From NCBI GenBank assembly GCA_963693365.1, contig CAVNZM010000013.1, forward strand, positions 6,386,001 through 6,450,000: a stretch of 64,000 nt of DNA, written 5' to 3'. The notes beneath the pieces were generated by a model, which worked only from the letters and a program-made list of their open reading frames with translations, searched no databases and had not been told where the DNA came from. Source of the DNA: Amoebidium appalachense (taxonomy: Eukaryota; Ichthyosporea). Position numbers and translations under genes: made by a program. Positions within the stretch are counted from its first letter, which is position 1. Each line of letters starts with the position of its first letter. Below, piece by piece: positions 30,228 to 42,842 of the stretch.

Positions 30228-30650
30228 GGGCACGGGCCTCTTCTCACATTAATTGTGTTCGTGTGTTGTAAATGCATTGCAATGGTGTGTGTGCCATTAA
30301 ACATGAAAAAAAAAAAAAAAAGGGGGGGGGGGGGCGAAATGTCACACGAAAGGATTTTAGTGGACATGCGGGCGCCGGGGAGTGCACGCGCATGTAAGTG
30401 GTAGTTTCTCTTTTTTTGCCTCCTTCACTATTCCCTCCCTCCCCTCCTCGTCCCCCCCCCCCACCTAATAGTGTCTTTCTCTTCCTCCCGCTCTAGTCTT
30501 ATCCTCTGTCCCTCCTCCCCTGTCACATCCCCCCTCCCCCCCTCCCCACCTTTCCCTCCACCCACCCCTCTTTCTCTCTTCCCAGTTCCCAGGGGCGGGG
30601 GCATGGTGTTGTTGGTGGTGGTGTGGTTACAGGTGGTGGTGGTGGTGGTG
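29230..30650. repeat. Diverged tandem duplication of about 0.6-0.8 kb
   Basis: Unit 1 is about 29260-29835 and unit 2 about 29837-30645. Shared blocks occur in the same order: ggagggtg(c/t)acatctgcat with gatggacgatcg, a G-run, a block with acgggcctcttgaatttctc against acgggcctcttctcac, ttgtgttcgtgtgtt, gtggac(t/a)agt-type sequence, a tttttgcctc...cttcac block, C/T-rich cccctgtcac, tctctcttccc(t/c)agtt and a final GGTGGT run. The units differ in G-run length and by several indels. A 37-base tandem repeat starting ATGCATGCATCTACTGTATG sits at 29881-29955 inside unit 2. Confidence 0.75.
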
Positions 30651-30931
30651 GTTGGGGGGGTGGGGGTGAGGGTGAGGTTGGGGTGTGGGGTGGGTGGGGG
30701 GGGGAGTGGGGGGGGCATGGTGGTGAGGGTGGTGATGGTGGTGTGTGTGTAATATTTTTTATTTTTTTTATTTTTTATTTTTTAATTTTCTTTTTTGGGG
30801 GGGGGGGGGGGGGGGGGGAAGGAGGGGGGGGGGATGGAGGGGATTAGAATTCGTTGAGTACGAAGCACACATTCATTCATGACGGACAAACAATCCGAAT
30901 ATTGCAGAGCATGCACAAAGAATATGCATCA

Positions 30932-30981
<50 letters not shown>

Positions 30982-31003
30982 GTGGTGGTGGTGGGGGGGG
31001 AGG

Positions 31004-31046
<43 letters not shown>

Positions 31047-31586
31047 GGGAGGGGGGGGGGGAGGATATGCAATTGTCTGGGTCAGCATGAATCGACCGAA
31101 TTGGGTATGGGGATTCCTGAAAGGCGGGTAAGGGCGAGGTGGAATAGGAGCGGGAGGGGGGGGGGTATGTGTTTGCACATACAATGAGTGAGTGCGTGGG
31201 CGTTGTGTGAGAAGGAGGGAATATGTGTTTTTAACCCCTCACACATACATAAACAACTGACGTGTGTCAGAGACGAGGGAGAAGAATAAACGGCGCGCGG
31301 GCCGGGGGGGGGGGGGGGGGGGGGGGGAGAGGGGGGAGGGGGGGGGGGGCACAAGTGGAACTGCATAAATATGAACAAAAGAGGGATTTTTGGGGGGGTC
31401 TTTTTATGTTAACCGTGAGCAAGTGTATTTTTCTGTTTATTCTGTTTTGCTAAGCTACGTATTCTCTTACTTGATGGAACACATTACACGTTCACATTAC
31501 TCTAACACCAAACAAATGCCTAACAAGCCGCTTCGCAAATACTGCAATGCCCTCCCACTTATGTCACTCGCATGAAACATGTCCAC
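30651..31586. repeat. G-rich, poly-T and SINE-like remnants
   Basis: GGT and G-rich repeats up to 30740 are followed by a T-rich ATTTT block, a G-run (30797-30818) and a diverged minus-strand copy of the poly-C-tailed repeat at about 30845-30932 (TGCATATTCTTTGTGCATGC). A poly-T tract then lies at 30932-30980 and further G-runs at 31005-31066 and 31303-31327. This copy has an A/T tract instead of a pol III region at its 5' side. No gene is supported. Confidence 0.55.
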
Positions 31587-32405
31587 TTACTCGCTATTTG
31601 TTTCCGATCTGCCAAAATGATGCTTCGTCTTCTTATGCTTCGTCAAGGCGGATGAAGTAAAATAACTTGAATCACAATTCTCATACGGGCACACATACAG
31701 CCTTTCCCCGGTGTGTGCCGTTCGCACGTGAACGGCAAGATCCCCTGCTGTTCGGAATGATTTTTCACAACCTTGAAATTTACATGGGTGTGGTTTTTCC
31801 CCCGTGTGCACCCGCACGTGAACGTTTTTCGCGCTGTTCGTCATGAACGCTGCACCACAACCCTCGAACGGGCAAATAACCGTTTTTTGAATTTCGCCTT
31901 CGTGGTTTTTAATGTGGAGATCAATTCCCCATTTTGTCGTCAGAACCACACGGCAGCCCTTGTATGTGCAGGGATAGAGTATTTTCTCCTGTCCTGGTGT
32001 ATGTTTCGCCTTGATATGAGCCGTCAAGTGCTTCTTGCGCAGGTAAGTCGCCCCGCAGCCTGGCTCGGGGCAAGCAAACGGCCTCGTGCCCGTGTGTTTA
32101 ACCATGTGGTCTCTAAACTGGTACAATTGATCGGACGCGTATCCACATCCATACTCGCACACATACTTCTGTTCAGAGTTGTCTTCGTCTTGGGTCTCTT
32201 CCTTCCGTCCTCTTTTTTTAAGGGGTGTCTTCTCTTCACTAACGTCGTCTGTGTTGGTGCTTGAGAGATTTTTTTCTAATGTCTGAACCTGCGACTCTAG
32301 CACGTTTAGTCTGTTGTTCTGAATGGCAATCACCGTCACCAAGTCTCTTATCACCTCCCGTGTACTCGGGTCAGAGATGCTATCGATGTGCTCGCTGGTT
32401 AACAT
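31587..32405 (-). CDS. Six-finger C2H2 zinc-finger protein (TFIIIA-like architecture)
   Basis: A 272-residue open frame. Residues 22-50 form a predicted coiled coil (IQNNRLNVLESQVQTLEKNL), followed by an acidic and basic linker (KKRGRKEE, residues 63-70). Six C2H2 fingers follow at about 83-104, 112-135, 146-168, 178-200, 208-231 and 239-262. Most use the C-x4-C spacing and TGEKP-type linkers typical of TFIIIA and related DNA-binding factors. TFIIIA normally has nine fingers, so a general DNA-binding regulator is the safer call. A strong acceptor (tttttttctag) lies five bases before the ATG, implying a spliced 5' UTR. A perfect donor GTAAGT overlaps the last two codons, so an alternative, longer C-terminus is possible. 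TGACGTCA and CCAAT motifs lie upstream (32616-32623 and about 32680). Confidence 0.9.
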   Translation of the reverse strand: MLTSEHIDSISDPSTREVIRDLVTVIAIQNNRLNVLESQVQTLEKNLSSTNTDDVSEEKTPLKKRGRKEETQDEDNSEQKYVCEYGCGYASDQLYQFRDHMVKHTGTRPFACPEPGCGATYLRKKHLTAHIKAKHTPGQEKILYPCTYKGCRVVLTTKWGIDLHIKNHEGEIQKTVICPFEGCGAAFMTNSAKNVHVRVHTGEKPHPCKFQGCEKSFRTAGDLAVHVRTAHTGERLYVCPYENCDSSYFTSSALTKHKKTKHHFGRSETNSE

Positions 32406-32599
32406 GGTTGCTAGAAAAAAAGGAAGGGCTCAAGTATCATTACGCGTACTTGTGGATTGTGAGAAGACGAGAGAAAATATGGTGTTTAATGAAAAGAATA
32501 ATGGTTCTCTCTAATGCTCTGTGCGAACTGAAAGACGCTGAGACTTGGCCATGAAGTATTTGTGCTCAGCTGACTACGAAGCGAGGTATCGCTGGCAGC

Positions 32600-32700
32600 G
32601 GCGGAAGCAACGGTGTGACGTCATAGAAGTTATTGCGTCCAGTACGTTTATCATATTAAGGTATCCAAAACGACGTCCGATTGGCTGCATGACTTCTACC
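32600..32700 (-). promoter_or_regulatory. CRE and CCAAT motifs upstream of the zinc-finger gene
   Basis: A perfect TGACGTCA is at 32616-32623 and a CCAAT pentamer, as ATTGG in gattggctg, at about 32678-32686. They lie 200-280 bases upstream of the zinc-finger start codon. CREB/ATF-type and NF-Y-type factors bind these motifs in many eukaryotes; use here is inferred. Confidence 0.4.
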
Positions 32701-33127
32701 TGACTGACAGAATCATTCATTGAACAAGATAGATCATAGCACCCATGGGCAGTACACCAGACCGTCACCCCAACCATCGCCAAGGTAACTTACAGCTGCT
32801 GGTGGCAGGCTACATGATGGTTAGTAGGTGGCTGGTTCAGTGGGCGTAAGAGAAACAGAAGAGAGGAACTGAAGAGAGGCTGTACTGAGATTCACTTTGA
32901 ACAATCGAGAAATGTTCTCAGTAATGCAGGGATGGGTGCGTAGCATGAGCACGGACGGGCGCGTGCATACACATCCTCAAAACACAAACACGCACGCTCC
33001 CTCCATCTCCCCCCCCCCCCTCCCCCCCCTCCCCACCCTATTTATCCCTCCGCTTCTCCCAGCGCTTCTTTTTTCTTTCTCTTTTTTCTTTCTCCCATCA
33101 CCACCCTTTTATTAGCTCTCTTCCTCT

Positions 33128-33167
<40 letters not shown>

Positions 33168-34590
33168 TTTTCAGCCCCCCTTCCCCTTCCTGCTTTCTCT
33201 CTCTTCCCCCTCTCTGTTCCCTCTCTATCTCTCCACCCCCCCCACCTTTTTCTATGTTTTTTTTTTTTTCCAACCCCCTTCCCCCCCCCTCTTCGCCCCC
33301 CACCCTCTACCTGGAACGTCGAGGTTATTCTCTCCCTCTTTTCCCCCCTCCCTCCCGCTACGGCATGTCTCGCTGACTGTATCTCCTCCTCCTCCTCCCC
33401 CCCCCCCCCCCCCCCCCCCCCCCCTTCCCCTACCTTTCCCCCGCACACGTAAGGCCCATTCGCTCCCCGAGGCTCTGTTATCCATTTTCCCTCCCTGGTT
33501 CCCAGGCTGGAGAAGAAAGCCTTAGGGCTCAAGGACAAGTGAGCACAAAACGAAAACGCTTTAGGCACAGATCAATGAAACACGATGTCAGACTGTTGTT
33601 TCGAGATCTTGGTCTGAAAGAGTTTAATTTCAAATAGGTTGAAATAGTACGGCAGTTTTGGTGGTGGGTGAGCCTCTATGGTAGGGTGGGGGGAGGGAGG
33701 AGGGAGAGAAGCAGGGGAAGGGGGTGGATAGAAAACAATCGGATCCACCGTCCTTAACCCGCCCCCCTTCCCCCCTCCCCCTCCTTTGAGGACCTCACCC
33801 AGAAAATGCTACTAATCCCTACTTTCGATCAGCTCTGTGGTTGTCGAAAATTTTGGTGATCCCTTTCGTTGCCTAAGCAGATCTGTGCAGACTCTCAAAA
33901 AACCTTTGACTGTTACCATAACGGGGACCCCGCAAGCTGTTCACTCGAGGCGTTGAGACCGGTGTCAGGTAAGAAGGCCTCAACTTTTCGTGCGTCCCAG
34001 AAAACTTTGCGCTATATCAGGTGCCTGGTGCCCCTGATACTTTTTCCGACTGAGCCTCTTTTTTTTTCGGTAATAAACTTTAACTGTAACGACGTACCGA
34101 GTAAATTATCGTGGTCCCCTTTTTCCCCCCCAAGTTACTGTAAGTTATTCATTCATTTAGTCATGTTTCAATGTTTTTTTTTTTTTTTTTTTTTTTTTGG
34201 GTGGGGGGGGGGGGGGGGGGGGGGGGGGGGGTCCCTTGGACAACAGTTATCTGCGGCTGGTGTTCCTGTGCCTGTGTGTTTGCGCCGTGTGTGTGTATGT
34301 GGGTGTGTGCGTATGTGGGGGTATGAGTGTGTAGGGGTGTGTGGGGGTGTTTGTGTGTGTGTGTGTGTGTGCACGTGTGGGTGTGTGTGTGGTTGAGTGA
34401 GTGGGTGCCGTGTGCACATGTGTATGTGTGCGTGCGTGCGCGCGTGCGTGCGTGGGTGCGTGTTACATTTCGTGGTCGTTTGAAGACGGTGTGGAGAGTG
34501 GGCACCATCCCCAAAATGGCGGAAATCAACCGTTGGCAGACTCGAAAGCGTTTTGTGGTGTTCTCGAGCGGGGCCAGAAAATGACGTCAT
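32701..34590. other. Low-complexity region with one candidate exon
   Basis: C-runs lie at 33130-33167 and 33398-33424, a T-run and G-run at 34176-34231, and TG repeats at 34280-34460. A block at 33881-33968 is flanked by cctaagcag and gtaagaa. On the plus strand it is open in only one frame, ICADSQKTFDCYHNGDPASC plus nine codons, with three cysteines. No partner exon was found, so it is only a candidate. A second TGACGTCA lies at 34582-34589, beside AAAATGGCGG at about 34513. Confidence 0.35.
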
Positions 34591-36951
34591 TTAGTCCGTA
34601 GAACAGACTACCTCACGTGGTCACCGAGATGATATTACAGATTTGCGCGCCTTTTTTAAAGCTACAAGCCAATCAGCGAAAGGTACAGACCCATCAGTGA
34701 CTCGTACCGAATCGAAAGCGAGCCGGGCCAGACAACAGAGCATACATCGTGGCACATGCAACCACAAAAGGGTAACATCATAGGAAACACAACAAATGAC
34801 TGCTTTGCAATTTTCAATTGAGAAGATAACAATTTTTTTTTTGTTTACTGAAAATGACCATTATCTACGGAGAATTTTTATTTGATTATCAGGCATTGTA
34901 AAGAGCATTGAGTAGGGTAAATAGTATCAACATCTGCATGGTCACGAAAGGAGTCCCAAGTGCCCCTGGAATGGTAACCAGTGGAATTTAAAGAGAATTA
35001 CGTGCAGCTTTAAACTATAACAAAACAAATGTAATAATCTCTCATTTATTTTATCATGCTGCTATGATACAGGCTGTGTTTTGGTGGTGTAATTATCGAG
35101 GTTCGTCAATCTAACTTGTGGTATGTTGCTGCGCTGCCAATGTACACGACGTTTATCCAATGGGCGGGCGGCAGCAAGCCTACTCTGAAAAGGCACAGCT
35201 TAAAAATGAATTTACCATATATAGTAGAAACGCGAAACATTTAACCAATCACAGGGCGATTTTTGATTTCTTCTTAATTCAAAAAGAGTAATATTGAAAA
35301 GTTTCGCATTTGATTGGCTACGGCGAGAAAAGCGCGCTGGGGAGATCAGCGCAGATTGAGCATCACCAAATCCCACGCAATTATAAGTTTCCGGGAAGAT
35401 ATCATGAGGTAGATCTTGAAAATACAGTTTGTGACCCCACACGTGGACCATATAAGCGCAAAAGGATAATCATAATGATGGATTTAATATTGATCGAGTC
35501 TCAAATCGAGAACGCCATGACCTCCAACTTAACCTGCCTTCAAGGAGAAAAAAATTAGCTTAGTTTTGACTAATATGAACTCTTTGCGAATGAGAAAGCG
35601 AGATTCCTGCTCGGAAAATGAGGGGTTACGGGGTTCTTTAGCCTTAACAAAGTGCAAGAGGATTCTGAAATAAATTCGGGTTTTCATGCTGATTATTCTT
35701 CGCCCGTTGTATTGGAATTGAATCACGTTTTGGTCAGGGCGCTTGCTTGTGTGTGTGATTTTGGAACCATGAAAATTGGTCTGATCCTCTTGGAGACGAA
35801 GTGGGTGTTTTGCACCTGAATAAACACAAACAAACAATACTCTCTGTATGTAAAATAATACAACATAATGTTTTTAGTGGCATAATTTACTACAATATGA
35901 CTCCTAATCACATTCCTAATCCCCTTTTCCTTGCGTCTCTAGGGCCGCTATTGCAGGGGATTTTTTGCCCGTTAGTGATTTGACCAGTGTAACGGACGGA
36001 AAACATAGGCATGCACCATTCGGCGAACGCACTCATCACTTCAACCCACAACCACAGGACATGACGTGACCCCGCTACCGGGAAAGGAAAATTTTCTTCG
36101 GAAAGGCACCGGAAAAGAACATCGAAGGAAAGATTGGGAAATAATACGGGTTTCGAGTACAGATTATTTATTTGGGTTGATTGAGTAGAAGGTGCGCGCC
36201 GTCTTTTATTTAGGTTCCGCGTGTACTCTTAGTAGCCCAGTGTCCGGAGTCGTGAACACGGTGTTGCTTATAGCCAAGCAATAGCTCGAGCTTGGAGAAG
36301 TATCAATTTTCGAGGTTTTTTTTTGTATTTAGTACGACATCTTTTGTATTTTTTCTGAAAAGCACTTGTACTCGTGTGATATTATTCTGAAAAGACTTCA
36401 ATATAGTCCAGCAGGGTTACTACACCTTCGATCAGGTAGGGTTTCTTGCTCCTTCCTTGTTTCTAGCCCCTAACTCTTGGCTTTTGCTTGTCTTTACCCT
36501 CTACTTTCTCTTTTTTATGAAGATTGGCTACATATGTTGAAGTGTTGTGTCAATTGAAACTCTAAGTGTTGCTTTGCATCTGTAGTTGCCCTCAAGATCG
36601 CCTGTGGGTGTTCTGTCAGTCCAAACTCGTTGCGTTACTTTTCTGGTGGGTTAAAGCTTATAGCCGAGAGGATCTAGGCTTGTTCCATGCGTCTGTTCTC
36701 ATGGCAGTTATGGACTTAATTTCTTTTTAGCATTGTGAAGACGTGTTGAAAAAAGTTTTCTACCTTGGATACAGGTGCACACTTCTTTTGCATCCATAAG
36801 GCTCTACGGTTACAGTGGAGCTTGGTAAGACACCTTATTAGCAGGTGCAAAACCGTGGAAGTGTCGGTTTCAAAGTTTAGCTGGGACTACTGTTGAAAGC
36901 AGTTGCTGTATTTTCTTACCTTGATATTTTCCTTCCTTTACAGTTGGGAAG
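34591..36951. other. AT-rich intergenic region, probable MYB upstream region
   Basis: Repeats are rare here. CCAAT motifs occur at about 34669, 35157, 35244 and 35311. A G-box CACGTG followed by tataag lies at about 35441-35455, with a short open frame after it (MMDLILIESQIENAMTSNLT...). Spliced 5' UTR exons of the MYB gene probably begin near 36200-36440, where gatcag precedes gtaggg, and an acceptor tttacag lies at 36941, ten bases before the MYB start codon. No coding gene is supported. Confidence 0.45.
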
Positions 36952-38722
36952 ATGTCTCCGTCACGCTCTCCATCCTCGGAAAAGTCCTTCGACGCCTACA
37001 CACCATCCAGCGCCCGCCCAAAGCAGCACTTCACACTCAGTCTGGTATGTTACTTGCTTGATTTTCTGCCTTGTAAAGCTGCTGGTTGTTGTCGTAAAGA
37101 AGATTGCAAGGTATTTGAACAACCAGAGGGAGTAAGGTGTGTACCTCAAGGGTGCATGTTACCGGATCAGTATCAAGGGATGGATTGGGTATGGTAGCAG
37201 TTGCTTATTGTCATCTGCCCAGTAGACTATTCTGGATACCTGTTTTACTGGTATGAAAGGGAGACACTGGTGTGGGAGGGAGTTGTGCTTGCGGCCGTGC
37301 TTGTTCCATGCAGCCGTAACCCGGTTTGATTACCTTTGGTTAGAAGGTTTGGCGCTTGCTCATCCGGTGTTTTGCCAGGTATCCCAACAAGAAAATGAGG
37401 AGTCTTCACCACAGTCCACCAGCTCCACACCAAGAAAGTCTGGCCAGCACAGAAAGTCCTGGAGCTTGCAAGAGGTATGCTGCGTTTACGAAATGGCTTG
37501 ATGACCTATGTTTGTGTGCAGGCGTTTTTGGTTGTATGTGCTTGCACAAAAGTATTTGCTTGTTGTCGTATCTTTGTAGTCCTTGGACAAGGGTGTTTAG
37601 TGTGTATTATGCGCTGTGCTGATTGCGGAGGGGCGCACGGACTTGCTTGGGAGAAGCGAATGCAACGGTGAGGAGGGGGAGTTTAACTACTTTGCCAGCT
37701 AGATCTGTCTCCGCATCTGTGTATGAAACAGTCTTAAACTCCACCTAGCAACGAAAGCTGAGCGTACTGTATGTGCACTTGCTTCTGTGTTGAAGTTCTC
37801 CATGTGCAGGTGTGGTTGTTGCATCGTTTCTCCCTGTGTCTGCTTGGCGAATGTTCTGTGTTGCAGACCCTGATGCTTGGGTTACTCCTACAGGACGAGT
37901 ATCTGAAGGAGAAGATTCAACAAGGCATCAGTTTTCACGATGTGGCAAAGCAGCTAAACCGCACAGAGGCAGAGTGCAGATATGTAAGTCGAGCATGTGT
38001 GTGTGTGCGTGTGTGGGTGTGTGTTTTGTGTGTGCGAATTATGTAGGTCGTGCACACAAACACACAGTGTGTGTGTGTGTGTGTGTCAGATATGTAAATC
38101 GAACACACAAGCACATGTGTGTATCCTGTGTGCGTGTCTTGTGTGTGAGAGATGATTCATAATCTCCACACATATGGCACATACGGGACATTCAACTGAA
38201 AGTCGTCTAGGGGTCACATGTCTTAGCAAAATAGAATGTAGTTTCGCATGTACAGGTGGGCTAAAGAAAAAGGTGCGCTCTCTCGGAAGCGTAAATCAAA
38301 AGGTTTGGGGGGGGAAGAGGGTGGGGGTTGGGGTTTGGTGGGGAGGGGGGGGGGGGGGGGGGATTATTGCCAGCGGTGCATGAATGGTTGTTGTAACAAC
38401 CAAGCATTTGTGCTCATGAACAACGACGCACAAGCACACATACATGCAGATCCTTCCATGGGAATTGTGTTTTGTATGCAGTTTGAAGCGCATAGTTGTT
38501 GTTTTTCTGGATTTGGAAGTCCCCCCCCTGGCCTGTAAAAACTTCATGTGTTTGTTTTTGTCTTGGCTGTTGCTATCCTGTGGTGGCAGTTGAAGCTCTG
38601 ACAATAATTTCCCATTCCTTCTCAATTCCCTCCCACTGCCACCGCACATACATGCATCCGCGTGCGCACTCGCACACAAACACATGCACACTCACTACAC
38701 GCACATAAACACACACATACAT

Positions 38723-38759
<37 letters not shown>

Positions 38760-39026
38760 CACACTCACTACAAACATGTGTGTGCACCCGCACAAAAAAC
38801 ACGCAGCGGTGGCAAACAGTTTTGGACCCCAACCGAGTGAAGGGCTACTGGACAAGAGAGGTACGCCTTTGGACATTTTTTGCAGCCTTTCCTTCGTGTG
38901 CACTTTATTTGGTTGATGCCATGCAATGGGCTTGTTTTATGATTCTGGTGAGAGTTCTTTGAAGTTAATGTTTGAATGTTGCGAACATAACCCTGCCCCC
39001 CCCCCCCCCCCCCTTTTTTTTTTTTT

Positions 39027-39061
<35 letters not shown>

Positions 39062-40085
39062 GCTGCTGCTGCTGCTGTTATTGTTGAGGGCAGGGTGGGT
39101 GTGCATGTGTGTGTGTGTGTGTGTGTGTTTGTTTGTTTGTTGGCGGGGGAGGGGGGTTGATGCATGTTCTTTCGTCATCACTTGTAAAATTTACCTGCAA
39201 CAAGGTCATTGTGTGGCTTGAATCTTCCAACAACTTATCGTATGTGGTTTGTGGTTTATGCTAGCAGTGGGGGGGGGGGGGGGGGGGGGGGGGGTGATGT
39301 GGAGTATGTAAAACATAAATAATATCCAGTGCTAATGACATTCTTTCCATCTCTTGGGCTGTTTTTGTTGCTCCTGCAACGTGGTGCCCATTCTGCTTGT
39401 GGTGGTGATAGGAAAGAGGGGGGGAGGGGAGGGGGGGGGGGGGGGGGGGGGGGGGGGCAAGACCTGGCATGCTGTGGCCTTGCACTTGCATTTTTTTGTT
39501 TCAATGTGCAAAGCAGAGAGCCCTGCACACTAAGCTACCAATGCCCTGTTTGTTGCCGTGTGCAAAGCATAGCACCTGACCCATGCTCTGTTTGTTTCTT
39601 TGATCGCAAACAGGAGGACGACAAGATCATCGAGCTAGTGGGCATCCACGGGGAGTACCAGTGGCCCCTCATCTCCTCATACCTGCCCGGCAGAGTTGGC
39701 AAGCAGTGCAGATCAAGGTGTGTGGGTGTGGGTGGGTGGGTGGGTGTTCGTGTGGGTGATTTGGGCTTGTTGTCCCCCCCCCCCCCCTCCCCGGCCCTTC
39801 CCACTGCTACTGCCTGTGATATTTGCTCGCACAAGGAACCACGCTCGATTCTGTACACCTGATTGTGGGGGGGGGGGGGGAGGTATTCTCACCCTTGTTC
39901 AAGTGAAGCAGTATGTGAGTTGGGTTTTGCATACGAGGTGGATGGGTCGAAACATGGGTAATGTGGATGACTTGGGCACCCTCTGAGAATGGGCTCTGCT
40001 TATGATGAACGCTCTTTGTGTGCTTGGTAAAACTTGCACTGTCTTCTCTTCTCTTCTCCGTCATGAAAGGGTACTTCGTATTCTG

Positions 40086-40127
<42 letters not shown>

Positions 40128-40868
40128 CACACCCTCCTCGACCCCCCTCGTACTCATACACACACACCCACACACAAGCGCACATCCATCCCCGTTTTAA
40201 TGTTCCCATTCTGATTGTTTTTTGTTTTTTTTCCCCTGCAGATGGCACAACCACCTCAAGCCGGGGATCCGCAAGGGGCCGTGGACACCCGAGGAGGACG
40301 AGATGATCATCAAGGCCCAGGCCGAGTGGGGCAACAAGTGGGCCATGATTGCTAGGATGCTGCCAGGCAGGTGCGTGTTCTTTGCTGGATATTTCTGAAC
40401 ACCTTCCAGAACACAAACGTCCAGAACACCTTTCAGAACACACCTGCACACACACACACAGAGAGAGGAGGAAGAGGGAGGGAGACGGGGGAAAAGGCAC
40501 ACACACACTGTGTGCACACATACATACAAATAAGCACACAAACATCCCCGCGTGGGCACATGGGCACACACATGACACTTGGATCTCTCTCTCGGGTAGA
40601 ATGCACTTGTGTGGCATCCTTTTGGGGGGGGGGGGGGGAGGGGGGGTGCGGGGGTGCGGGGGTGCCTTTTCATGCATACCTGCGTCAGCATATTCGCCGT
40701 GGACTTGTTCTTCGTTCTGTGTATGTACCGGGTTCTACCCCTTCCCCCCCGGTGGGCCCCGCCTGAGGATGGGCTCTGCTTATTATGCATACTCTTTATG
40801 TATGGCTTGCATTCTGCATCGTGTTATCCGTTTGTTCTTGTGTACTTCGTACTTTTTGACGCATTCAA

Positions 40869-40901
<33 letters not shown>

Positions 40902-41171
40902 ACACACGTGCACACGTACACACCACCACCTCATCTCCTCCCCCCTCCTCCGCCTGCTGCCGCTCGACTCAGCGGCAGGAATCCTCTTTGTTCGTTTTGG
41001 CGTGCTACCTATGCCCACACCCTGTATTATTGACAACGTTTATCCTCCGTGTGTTTGTGTTGGTGCTTGTGTGATATTCTTCACTACAGCACACTTTTCG
41101 TAGTTTCGGGCTTTTGTATGTACTTAGTACTGTATGCCGTCCAATAATTCAACCCCCCTCCCCCCCCCCCC

Positions 41172-41214
<43 letters not shown>

Positions 41215-42190
41215 GGGGGGGGGGGGGGGGGGTTTGTAGTTTTGATGGGTGCTCCTGTCCGAGGTCTTTCCTTCGGACATGTATTGTATTTTTCGTCGTT
41301 AATGTGTACGCCATATACTTTTCAACACATTCTAACCATCCCCCCCTCCCTCTTTGTCTCCCCCAACACACACACACGTACACACACACGTACAGAACGG
41401 ACAATGCAGTCAAGAACTACTGGAACTCGTCTCTGCGCAAACGCCACGAAATGCTCAAAGGCAAGCCGGCGGGCCAGCTTGGTCTACCCCCACCCCCGCC
41501 CCCAACAACCCCAAATGCACGGAGGGCAGGGGCCAAAGGCAAAGAACCCCCCCTGGGCTATCCGTCACCAGAGAGCTCCCAGGGGTCCAACAGCCAGGAT
41601 GGATTTGCGCTACAACATGGTTCCCCACCTGCAAATGTGCCACGCGAACAGGTTTGAACCCCCCCCCCCCCCCCCCCCCCCCCCTCTCTTCTCCCCTGGC
41701 CCCCTGAGGTTGGGTTGTGCGTTTCCATATTCTGTGTGTGTGCTCTGTTGAGTCTGTGTTGTCCGTTAATGTATATATTGTACTCGGTAACACATTGTTT
41801 GCCCCCCCCCCCCCCCCCCCCCCCCGAGGGGAATAGGTCGAAACTCGGGTACTGTGGATGACGTGGGCCCCCCCTGAGGATGGGCTCTGCTTATTATGCA
41901 TACTCTTTATGTATGGCTTGCATTCTGCATCGTGTTATCCGTTTGTTCTTGTGTACTTCGTACTTTTTGACGCATTCAAAACCCCCCCCCCCCCCCCCCC
42001 TCCCTTACCCAGTGGTTGCCACTACGCATGTCCGCGCGGGCACACGCTCACGCCCACCATAGTGAGAGATATAGAGCTAGCCGTCAACATTTTACATTTT
42101 TGGGGTGCATAGGAGCTCTTTTTTTTTCCTTCCTGTTCCTTATATTTCATTCCATTCATGTTAGCTGTATTACGACAGGCACACTGAAAT

Positions 42191-42227
<37 letters not shown>

Positions 42228-42803
42228 AACCCACCCTCCGGCCCTCCTCCCCTCCTCCCTGCCCCCTCATGCTTGTGATGCATTGTCTTCCTAATTCACG
42301 ATCGCACTGACATGTATGTGTCCTTCCTTGTGTCCATTATACCACTACGCTCACCTATTTGTGTTCTTTTGTGTTCTTTCTTTGTATGCATAATATCACT
42401 CCACTGAGACCTTTTCATTTTATTTCCTTTTTAGGGCAACAGCACGGGCAGCACACCGACACGGCTCAGCAAGCTAGACCTGCTGTGCCTTGTCAGCACC
42501 AGTGCATCCACAAGCGATGCCCTGAGGAGGTTCAATGAGGCAGTGACCGGCATGGACTCGGCACACCTGCAAAAGTACGTGTCCATCTGTACGCTTGTTT
42601 TTGTGCTTGTTTGTGCTTGTGTGTTTGTTGCTCCATCGTCTGTTTGGCTGGTTGGTTGGTTTGTTATTTGTCCCCCCTGATGATGAGCTGTGTTCCGGGC
42701 TGGCAATCCTCTTTTTGTTGTCTCTGGACAGGAGATATTATGACTTTGTCGTGTTGTGTGTGTTCTACTCGTATGTTCTTTCTCGAAGCTCTCTAATACA
42801 CTC

Positions 42804-42842
<39 letters not shown>

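Noticed and set aside
34501-34590. Short ORF starting at ATGGCGGAAATC near TGACGTCA
   Set aside because: It is only 22 codons with no similarity. AAAATGGCGG is more likely a promoter-type motif than a start codon.
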